64,000 nucleotides of DNA from Anaspis maculata. Lineage: Eukaryota; Arthropoda; Insecta; Coleoptera; Scraptiidae. The position numbers were made by a program, and so were the translations under genes. Shown here piece after piece: positions 55,146 through 64,000 of this stretch (the first letter of the stretch is position 1; every line of letters begins with the position of its first letter). The DNA lies in contig OX421964.1 of the NCBI GenBank assembly GCA_949128115.1, positions 38,804,177-38,868,176 of the forward strand, read 5' to 3'. The notes under the pieces are model-generated. The model saw only the letters and a list, made by a program, of their open reading frames with translations, was not told the origin of the DNA and ran no database searches.

Positions 55146-55743
55146 ATTGGATGACAAGGTGTGCCAACCCGCAACCCGAGTTTTTGGTGATTTTTTCTTT
55201 TCCATCCCCTTCAACTCACCTCCTTGAAGATTTTGGTTTTTTCAGATAATTTTTGAATGAATATCTTTTTTAGTTTATTCTCGAAGTTTCAGAATTTTTC
55301 CTTTTCCATCCCCTCTAACTCATCCCCTTGAAGGTTCTGATTTTTTCTGATAATTTTTCGTAGAATGTCTATAAGTTGGCCGCTATTGCCAACTTTTCAG
55401 AATTTTTGCCATTTTTTCCATATTCTGAACCACCACTGTGCACTGGTACCTATGAGCGAACCACCGGCTAGTGCTTTTTCTTCGACTACTTTTGGCACGC
55501 CTGTCGCGTAGGCGACCTATTGCGCTGACCTATTGCGCTGTGATTGGTCGAACATTATTCTTTCCCAGCCGTAGGACAAGAAAAAAGTGTGGTTATAATA
55601 GCTCGACTTGCGAGAGAAATTCGGGTGTTTTGCATTTGGAACGCAAATGTACACATTGTCTGTGAGTAGATCGTCCAAGTTCTTCTTCGTTGTTGCCTCC
55701 CCTCGACTGGTTTGCACAAAATGACCCAGAACTGCACTTATAG
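55146..55743. other. no gene seen
   Basis: Contains a diverged direct duplication around 55198-55260 and 55305-55350 (TTTTCCATCCCCTTCAACTC and TTTTCCATCCCCTCTAACTC). No coding domain. Confidence 0.45.
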
Positions 55744-55980
55744 CCAGTTCCACCAGCGAATTCAATTATTGTTAGCGAGTTGAGATATTTTCTCTGGTGA
55801 AATATTGGCTTAGTGGCCACAGAAAACACAAGTTTCACGAAAGATTATGGAAAAATGTTTAAACCACAACAGCTTGTATCCATTTTCCGTGGTCACTCCA
55901 CCAGCACTGACCTAGAATAGAATCCATCAGAGAAAATGTCTCAATCAGCTAACAATAAACTAATTCGCTGGTGGAACTGG
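55744..55980. mobile_element. MITE family D, full copy
   Basis: CCAGTTCCACCAGCGAATT at the left is the exact inverse of the right end AATTCGCTGGTGGAACTGG. Inner landmarks TTCTCTGGTGAAAT, CACAACAGCTTGTATCCATT and GCACTGACCT are shared with 42759-42991. Confidence 0.92.
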
Positions 55981-58640
55981 ATGTTAGTAGGTATTACACA
56001 CGTACGAGCCCCGTTCCACATCAGCTGACCCAGATGCAGAAGCTTCACTTTTCTTATCCAAATAAATACAGGGTGCCCCGGAGTTGAGGTGCGAAAACTT
56101 CTATCTATAAAGGATGAAAAAATTCTCAGACTGATCCTAAAAAAACTATATTTCGGAAAAGTAAAATATCGAAGATACAGCCCTTCGAGTTTGGGTCAGA
56201 AAATCGATTCATTATCATAACTTAGTGACTGCTCGACCGATCTTGCTCAATTCAAGAAGAGACATTCCTGACATAACCTACCATGCCTAGAAACGGAGTT
56301 AGCTGGGACAAACCATTAGGCTAGGAGGCTTCATTTGATCACCTGATTCTCTACTTTTCTGGCTCTTGAGATTTAATCCTAGAATATGTTCAATGGCACT
56401 AACATGTAGTGAACATGAAGAAAAAACAATATTCAGAATACCTTCACATTACCATCATTAGTTTTCTAGAAATTGCATTTTTACTGATGGGCCAACTGAT
56501 GTGGGACGGGGGACGGGGCTCGCATAAAAACAAACTGCAAATAACCCGTAAAATCACGTTGATCGCACAGAAGATCGTCTCCAATAGGCTAATTGACAAA
56601 GCTTGTTTGGAACGTTTGAAAGAAATGTCAGCTTGATCGTTCGGCGTATCTAACCACCTACGACTTCGAATGAAGTGATGGTAGCACCACCTCACAGCAA
56701 TGACGCGGAGGCTGGTAAACAAACGTCAACTGTCATTAATGTCACTTTCAGTCGCTCAAGTGCTAGATTTGACATTTTCACGTGCCTTTGACATTAACGT
56801 AGCTAAATTATTATGAGAAGTAATGACATTTACCAAATATCAACCGACCGGTCAATAACATCGGAACGTACCGATATCGGAGATATCGAAACCACCCATT
56901 CGTGATCCAATTCATTCCCCTAGTTCATTTCCCTTCCATTCTACACATACCAACTTAATGGCTATAGTGAGATTTTAGTTGGGGATGAAGATTACAAATT
57001 GCATCGCAGATTCCAAAGCTCTTGCAGTGTATGAGTGCAAACATAAACAAAAAAACTGTGCTTTTGTAGCTTGGCAAGCTTCAAGAGCGCAATAATTACG
57101 AAAATAAACTGCAAAAGTACACCACCTGTGCACCAACAGACAGCAAGCAGCACCGAAGGATGTAGTAGTGAAGACGTGATCCGTATCTTGTTTGATGTTT
57201 TTCGTCCACACAACCACCACATACACATGTACACATACACGTCATATCTTTCTCCCTCCGGAGTTTGCATTTACCTAATAACACATCCACGAATATTTTG
57301 TGCGGAATATGCCCATTCAATTTATTAAATCGTGCTTAGTGGGCCTTTGAAATTTTGCTCGTTCACTGGGGGATTTCGGGGCAAACAAGAAACTCGAGTG
57401 AACAACCTGGTGCTTTATGTATCACCACCGTAGCATCGAAAGGATGAGGATGAGGATGGTTGTCAGTAAAATTCAAATTTGGTCTAATTTAGCTTTCATC
57501 ATGCAAAGTCAAAAAGCAATATGACTATAGAGTCGGGCGTAACGTTGGAGAGTCTGTTGAATAAACATAGAAATTTTCAACTAAGTAAGTATTCAATATA
57601 ATCCCGAATCTGCTGCGAGACTGAACATACACGTAGTGGAGTGTGCTGGCTCCCAGCTCCTTCATGCAAGCTTCCAATCTATTACTGCAGAATTAATGAG
57701 AATAAAGCCTTCGTATGCAAGAGATTGTTCTGGTGTGATAATTATTCTGTGAAGAGGACGGTTGTTCACAAGAACATACTGTCAAGATGTCCAGCTAGAT
57801 ATAATCAGCTGCACGGGCTTTTGTCGATATAATAAAGTTACACCGTTACTGTAAAGTTCTTAATTTTCTTGACAAAAAAATTTGACAAGTTTCAAACTGA
57901 CTTCATCGATGGAACTTTTACTCTTGTTAAATGATGCACTTTTTTATATCACACAAGTACTTTTTTGAGATAAAAAAAAACGAGGTGATGCGAAATGGTT
58001 ATCGCCTCCTGTATGGCCTACATGTATAGACTGGTACAAAAATTTGAAAAAATGCCTAAAATTACCTCCTAGGGGCATTTCATATAACATTTTGGTAACA
58101 AGTGTTTCTAGACTAAATAGACCCTCCTGAATCTGAAAATGCCTGTTAGCAAAGCGAAATATTGACCGGAAGTAGGTTATCCACGATAGTTGAAGATGGC
58201 GTCCAATTGGGCGGGAAGGATTGTTTTCTGCCGTATCTTTTTGGCCGTTTCACCGAATTAACGCAAATTTCATACAGATAGTTCTTAGGTACGTGTCCAT
58301 GATTTGATCAAGAAGAACTCCAACAAAAGTATCCAGTAGCGTAGATAGATACTGGTTGCTCAACTTTTCTTCATGTTCCAATTTTTAAGCTGCTGTTAAT
58401 TTTCTCAAATTATCATAACTTTGAATTCTGGATTCAATTTTGATGCTGAGATTTTCTAGCAAAATTTGAGATATACTGGTCAACCTATGAAATGAAACAC
58501 TATGAGTGGATGTGGAATAAAAATTATAATAGTTGAATGATAGAAAATTAGAAAATTAACAAATTTTCTAACAGTTGCAATTACTTATAGACAATCTTCT
58601 ACTTCCATGATCGGTTGCCAGTGGCCCACTGGTCATCATT
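55981..58640. other. no gene assigned
   Basis: Holds an AATACAGGGTGCCCC terminus-like string at 56067 and half of a dispersed inverted repeat at about 58060-58150 (its partner is 61685-61800). Frames at 56409-56722 and 56975-57328 show no recognisable domain. Confidence 0.4.
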
Positions 58641-58655
58641 ACTCTCATAGAATGA

Positions 58656-58858
58656 GACGGCCTCGTGGCGCAGGAGGTTATGTGGCTGCCTGCGGTCGTG
58701 AGAGCCCCGGGTTCGATTCCCGGAAGAAGTCTGGATGTTTGTGTTTGTCTAATTTGCAATTTTTCATGTAAATGTGATATTATAATAAAGGGCAAAAACT
58801 CCTATGGCTGGTGCAGGCCGATAAGGAAGAGAACATTCATTTATTTATTTATTTTATC
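58656..58858 (+). mobile_element. tRNA-derived SINE, copy 2, with 15-bp target duplication
   Basis: It begins GACGGCCTCGTGGCGCAGGA, with B box GGTTCGATTCC, and ends in an ATTT-rich tail. ACTCTCATAGAATGA occurs perfectly at both sides (58641-58655 and 58859-58873). This is the clear signature of LINE-assisted insertion and defines the boundaries of the family, including the copy at 3272-3479. Confidence 0.95.
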
Positions 58859-58873
58859 ACTCTCATAGAATGA

Positions 58874-59910
58874 CCATTTCTTTACTCGCATGATTTACAT
58901 CACTCAACTCCTTCTCGTGTTCAAACATCATGCTTATGAAGAGATGGGGATCATTCCTTTTCACTCGCTGTATAGTGACTACGCCCCATGATGACAAACA
59001 CGGCTTCGGACCTGAAAACGCGTTCTTGTATCGGAAAATACCATTTCACGCAAGAAGACTCTACTATTGACTTATTCATTATCTCACAATGAGTCCTATT
59101 TCTTACAGCTCAAGACTGACATAGACACCTGTGGGTAAAAAGACTTGAAAATTTTTGTTTGGGGCCGTTGAGAAACTGGAGTCACTTCCTCCAGTCACTC
59201 AGCAATGCCATACAGTTTCACATAATGAGAAGCCATCATCAGGCATGGTTCATTTTGAAGATAACCATAATACTGATCATTATTCACTGCAGTTATCTTA
59301 TTATCCAGGTCTGTTCTTTCTGGGAGAACGCCTATTTTCCTTTCCTCAAACTTCCAGAATTGGAACAATGCGGATGGAAAGCACTCCAAAACAAAAACTT
59401 GACTCCAATCCTGACCACCTCAGACCCCATCGCTACATCGTGTTCTCAAATTAGAGCTTCCGGCTGCAAAGCAAACTGTATAGGACTCGAATTTGCTCTT
59501 GCAGAAAGGCTGGCACGAAATGCCTGAAACTCTATAATTGCGAAGGATTCTGCCTCAACAACCACAAAATAGATGAATAAGTCCAATAACTTTACCAAGG
59601 GCCTCACCTACTGTTGAAATTTTTCTTTTGACTACATACTAGTTCTGTTACATACTACTTATTTTCCTGAATCTAAAAAGTGCTCTGGTGTTGATACTAG
59701 GTCAGTGTTGGGTGTTGACAAGTTTTTTGGCAAGGCTCTGACCAAGTCTTTCAAATATCAAGTCTTTTAACTAGGTTTCTTCCAATTAGAACTAGTTTTT
59801 ATTAGTCTCTAAAATAGTTAGGATCCATGTTCAACTGTATATTTTCTCTATTCTAGATCTACGAATAGGCAAAAACTGAAGGCTGAAACATCCGATGGGT
59901 TGCAACGAGG
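58874..59910. other. no gene seen
   Basis: Frames at 59155-59527 look protein-like in places but overlap in two phases and have no domain. Confidence 0.4.
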
Positions 59911-59918
59911 GTTGCAAG

Positions 59919-60646
59919 CAGGGCTGGGCAGTATTTCAAATACAAGTATTTGAAATACGTATTTAAAATACATTTGAGTATTTTGTATTTTGTATTTGAA
60001 TACATTTGATTGAGAAGTAGTTGTATTTTGTATTTGGGAATAGTTCAGGCAGATAGTATTTTGTAATTTGTATTTAAAATACACTTTTCGGGAAAGTACT
60101 TTGATTTTCTAAATACAAAATACAAAATACATTTGTTTCTAACGCTCTGTAGTCTGTTTGAGCTGAGATTATCTTGGTAATACTACACTTTACCCCATTG
60201 CCATTTCTTGCGTTAGCACACTATCTGGGATCGATAATAAGTTTGATTAGGTACTCCTTTTGCGTTTTACTGGTAAGTGCATCCTGTCAGTCACGAGAGG
60301 TTCCATGTCGGATGTCGGACAATATTTTGGAAAAACTGGTCGTCCTCAAAGGCAGCGACATTTGTTATTTTGAAGAATTGATAAATGAAGTGAATGAATA
60401 GGCTCGAATATGAAGTTTTCTTCACTTTATGTTTGTTTTATTTGTCTTTTTATAGTTCATAATAATTTACCTATTGTTGCGACTAAATCAAGGAAGTGTT
60501 TTCATTGAAATACTTGTATTTCCCGGTTTTTTCAACAAAATTGTTGAGATACGTATGGATTTTGTATTTTGTATTTCGACTATCTTGGATCATGTATTTT
60601 GTATTTTGTATTTAAATACATTTTCAAAGTATATTGCCCAGCCCTG
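59919..60646. mobile_element. non-autonomous hAT-like element (728 bp)
   Basis: It starts CAGGGCTGGGCAGTATTTCA and ends TATATTGCCCAGCCCTG, flanked by the 8-bp duplication GTTGCAAG (59911-59918 and 60647-60654). Near both ends the sequence is dominated by TATTTTGTATTTGAAATAC-like repeats. The middle (about 60150-60480) is different and has no recognisable gene. The CAGGG..CCCTG ends and 8-bp duplication indicate the hAT superfamily. Confidence 0.88.
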
Positions 60647-60654
60647 GTTGCAAG

Positions 60655-62290
60655 TGCTGATATGTTTGGATAGAGTGACAAAAGAAGTACTTACAGTTTC
60701 TGAATAAATTAGTATCTGGGTTGAATTCTGGACTTTGCAGTATTCTATAGGGCTAAGCTATGCTTGAAAATTTCAGTTTTCACTCTTTTTTTCCTTCTTT
60801 GAGATCTGATGATTCTATCTTTGCCCAAGGAATGTATGGTCAAAATTCTTCCATTGGTCATTAGGCTTGAGTACCTTACACTCAAAAATTATGTATAGAT
60901 GAGCATTTTGTTGGAAATCAATCAGATATTTCATCTCATGCGAGGGCTGCGTAAGGTGAATTTTTACTAGAGAATTTTCCTATTTCCGCAGTAAAACCAA
61001 TACTCTGGTAAAACCACCAAACTAAAAGCTATATTTTTGCATTTTCAGGTGACAAAAATGCTCTATCTTAGAATTCACAACGGTAAAAAGCGGAATTGAA
61101 GCTACATTAAAGTTATAATGCCAAATATGGAGCAAGTGTGTCTGAGTTAACGGTCGAAAATAAAAGTCAAACGGCTTTGCGAACAAATCTGCTTTTAGAT
61201 CTTGCAGAAATGAAAGACTCATACTCATGAAATACTCATATCCAGATGTCACGTACTTGTAGCTAATGATCCACGTAAGAATTTCGACAGCATTACCTCT
61301 GACAAAGATTGGAGTTCAAGAAAAAAGAACATCGAAAAACATGTTTTTTTGTATAAAACTTTACTTTAAAATTGTCTCTAATCGAGATATGGAGCCCTTA
61401 TATTAGATGAGTTCCAAATGTGGAAAATAGTTAGAAACGACATCAAACTTTGCAATATTGATCCAAAATCAACAAAATTAAAAAATCACTAACACAGGCC
61501 AAAAGGCCTCCGGCTAGCCCCTCCCTTTAGACTTAGTGACACTTGGCTTGTCAGTTTGGTACTACATGAACCTGTTAGATCGATATGCGGTGTATTTGAG
61601 CTCACATCAGTAACATCTTGAAATCCAGACATTTTTAATGTTGATTTCCCCCCCCCCCCCCCCTATTGCAGCTTTCCTGTCAAAATTTTGAGTTGGTAAC
61701 AGGCATTTTCGTATTCAGCGAGGAGGCCCAAATACTCCAGAATGTCTTGTTACCAAAATGTTGTATGAAATGCTTCTTGCGTAATTTTTTGGAAAATAGT
61801 CCTAGTCTAATAGTGTTGGCCACTGGTGTAGCTTGGTTCAGAGAATATCAATATCAATTGAAAAAAAAACAAAAACAGCTATTGAACTAGCCAGTTCAAT
61901 CTTAAAAATTCATTGTGTTCTTCTTCTAGTTCGAGCATTTAATTGATAGCGCCAGAACCGTATAAGAAAAAAATTCTATCTCTATATCACTCATGATGAT
62001 ACTGGGACTGAGGTCGGTACAGTATTACACGCTGCATTTCTGAGTCATGCAATGTCCTTTGGCACACCATGTTCTTAGAACCTGTCTGAACAATTTTATC
62101 ATACGATGGCGAATTTTTATCTTCAGTCCCCTAACCCCCATCAACCGCAATATTGAAATTTCAAATGACACCATCTAGTTTGCGATACATCAAATTAAAG
62201 AAAATTACATTCTCCTTCTGAAAAAAATATTTTCAAAATTTCCAATTCCACCTCCTATTTTCCTAAATTTCTCTGAGTGTTCAATTTAAT
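60655..62290. other. no gene seen
   Basis: Contains a 16-base C run at 61648-61663 and half of a dispersed inverted repeat at about 61685-61800 (matching 58060-58150 reversed). Confidence 0.4.
61648..61663. repeat. poly(C) tract
   Basis: Sixteen consecutive C residues in an otherwise AT-rich setting. Confidence 0.9.
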
Positions 62291-62340
62291 AGTATAGTAT
62301 AGTATAGTATCGTATAGTAAAGTATAGTATAGTATAGTAT
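62291..62340. repeat. (AGTAT)n microsatellite
   Basis: About ten five-base units with two variant units (AGTATCGTAT and AGTAAAGTAT). Confidence 0.92.
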
Positions 62341-62410
62341 CCTTCATTTCCATTGACTGACAAATACAGTTTCGGAATAATGTCAATAACTAATGACAAT
62401 AACTATGTCA

Positions 62411-62600
62411 ATAATAGGAGCGGTGGTAGCCGAGTGGTACAGGTGATGGCAAGCCAAACCATTCGCGCTGCCCTGTGTGGGTTCGAATCCTACTTCATCC
62501 ATGGATATTTTGTGCTGTCCCCGAGGTTGCATGGTAGAGCAGCTTATAGCTGAATGCCGCCTCGTAAAATAAGACAATTAAATAAATAACAACAGCAACA
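62411..62600 (+). mobile_element. second tRNA-derived SINE family
   Basis: The head GAGCGGTGGTAGCCGAGTGG has an A-box-like TAGCCGAGTGG and a B box GGTTCGAATCC about 50 bases on. A non-tRNA body follows, then an AAATAAATAACAACAGCAAC tail. The body differs from the 58656 family. It is not a functional tRNA because the acceptor arms cannot pair and the tail is SINE-like. Confidence 0.8.
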
Positions 62601-63593
62601 ACAACTTTCAACAAACAAACAAACAATGTATGAATAAAAACAACAAACAATGAGAGAATGAGACACAAAAAACAATAATCCAGTGATACCTACTGTGATG
62701 GACGCACAAACAATTTACCAAGGTCACAAATTACAGCCCTCAAGATCTGTCAAAAAAAAAACATTATCTCCATTAAATCGCCTATTTTTGAAGATATCGG
62801 AGCGGAATTTGGTAATTGCCTAATAAGAGACGTCAGAAATGAATAGCAGTTGCAGTTATTGTCAAAGCCTACTATTTTCTCAGTCAATTTTTTTTGGGAG
62901 CCGCCATCTTGGTTTGTGATTATCAAGCTGATGACTAAAAAAGTGATTGATAAGCATTAGACTGTTGTAACATATGATGAAACATTTGCGCGAGGAGGTT
63001 ATGCCCCCCCAGAAATAGCCCCCTCAGAACCCCCCGAGGAACCGCCCCTGCATGCCCTGCAATAGTCTCCCTATGTCCGTTCAAAAGATGAAATTTTTTT
63101 AAAAGTTTTTTCTCCTTCACCCTGTATACAGGATCTCAACTAAAATTCCGCTTGCGGCGATGGCGATGGACAAAATTGTTTAGACAGGTTCTAAGAACAT
63201 GTCATTGTGTGCCTGTGTGCCTAAGAGCATTGTATAGAACTTTTTCCTAACGTGCCGACTCCACTATGCCAACCTTAGTAACTGTTCCATGAAGAAGACT
63301 CACTTTACTCAAATAGCCAGTGTTGTTGGATTTCAGGTCTCAAATGATCTTGCGCCCTTCACACAAAAATGTACAGTGATGCACTATTACATTAGAGATG
63401 AGTGTAGGTGGGTCCCAGTATTATAACAGATTTCGACCTAAGGTCCAATTTCAATCTCCGGTTGAGAGCAAAGAGCGCTGTCATTGGCTCAGATATCCGT
63501 CAACATCTGGTTGTAATTTAACCAGCGGTCAACGGAACAATAATACCGGGCCTAAGTGTACATGTATAATCAATTCCATGGCGTTTTGCATTA
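62601..63593. other. no gene seen
   Basis: About 63170-63220 (GACAGGTTCTAAGAACATG) is the inverse of about 62060-62105 (CATGTTCTTAGAACCTGTC), so a dispersed repeat straddles the SINE. TCACCCTGTATACAGG at 63117 is another CAGGGTG-type end. Confidence 0.4.
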
Positions 63594-63741
63594 AGCTGAA
63601 TTCCCAGTTGCGAATATTCGGACAGAAAATGCGAAATTTTATATCAAAGTCGTAATATTAGCCAATCAGAGCTCTCGAATTCAAAATTTGCCATATAAAA
63701 TCGCAGTTTCTGTCCGAATATTCGCATCTGGGAACCCAGCT
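63594..63741. mobile_element. Tourist-like MITE (148 bp), TSD TTA
   Basis: AGCTGAATTCCCAGTTGCGA, ATATTCGGACAGAAAATGCGA pairs with TCGCAGTTTCTGTCCGAATA, TTCGCATCTGGGAACCCAGCT. TTA lies at 63591-63593 and 63742-63744, the 3-bp duplication typical of PIF/Harbinger-derived elements. Confidence 0.85.
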
Positions 63742-64000
63742 TTAGAGCAAGCTATGGAAAAAATGTGTTGTATTGGTACGAATAGTATACGATGACAACC
63801 TAATGGCAGCTAGTTGTCTACATGAATGATTTTAATGTGACACTTGTCACCGTGTCAAGGCGTCATGTACGCGAGAGTGAAATTTTTCAAGCATACGCCA
63901 GGAATCGTCAGTTTTATTGGAGCGCTTAGCAGTGTGGACGATAAGACGACATTGTCTTTACTAGTTGGTGGGTCTCTGCCAAGGTTGTTGGGTTTCTACC

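Noticed and set aside
58656..58730. A tRNA gene (B box GGTTCGATTCC)
   Set aside because: Same tRNA-like head with the same non-tRNA body occurs at 3272-3479 and is bounded by a 15-bp target duplication, so it is a SINE head.
62411..62490. A Leu/Ser-type tRNA gene
   Set aside because: No paired acceptor stem and it continues into a SINE body and A-rich tail.

Overview
This looks like a piece of an insect (at least arthropod) nuclear chromosome. It is AT-rich and gene-poor, with split-gene signals, many short palindromic DNA transposons, tRNA-derived SINEs, non-LTR retrotransposons with (TTA)n tails and solo LTRs. An MBF2-like secreted protein gene points to an insect. I cannot fix the order. 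No prokaryotic, organellar or viral gene is visible.

Layout: 0.1-1.25 kb is a satellite of ~10-bp TTCnnGAA units. 2.2-4.6 kb is a dead non-LTR retrotransposon (minus strand) holding a SINE and a palindromic MITE. 5.5-9.55 kb is an apparently intact CR1/Jockey-type retrotransposon with two overlapping ORFs. 9.90-10.52 kb (minus) is a signal-peptide plus LRR exon of a host gene with both splice sites. 13-25 kb is a mosaic of TIR elements (one carries a THAP domain with an internal stop), MITEs, mariner/Tc1 scraps and an LTR fragment. 27.3-30.25 kb is an unusual retrotransposon: a reverse transcriptase, a CCHC finger and a restriction-like endonuclease, with a frameshift near the end and a poly(A) tail. 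30.56-31.07 kb is a solo LTR. 32.50-33.02 kb is the compact MBF2-like gene. 34.8-37.0 kb holds abutting TIR elements. 38.1-40.1 kb holds dead RT and mariner pieces. 40.3-41.4 kb has four palindromic MITEs in a row. 43.0-45.7 kb is a second copy of the LTR, split by a 2.2-kb repeat-built element with an 8-bp target duplication. 48.6-51.3 kb has two truncated retrotransposon 3' ends around a large inverted repeat. 53.9-55.15 kb is a 1.2-kb near-perfect palindrome of tandem units, a candidate hairpin-RNA locus. 58-64 kb has two SINE families, a hAT-like element and more MITEs.

Only two host genes are supported: the LRR exon and the MBF2-like gene. Nearly everything else recognisable is mobile DNA or its debris, and the genes do not form a pathway. 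The most unusual items are the HSE-like satellite, the iteron-flanked minisatellite inside the LTR, the long hairpin and the RT/endonuclease element. All family calls come from reading motifs; no search was run.
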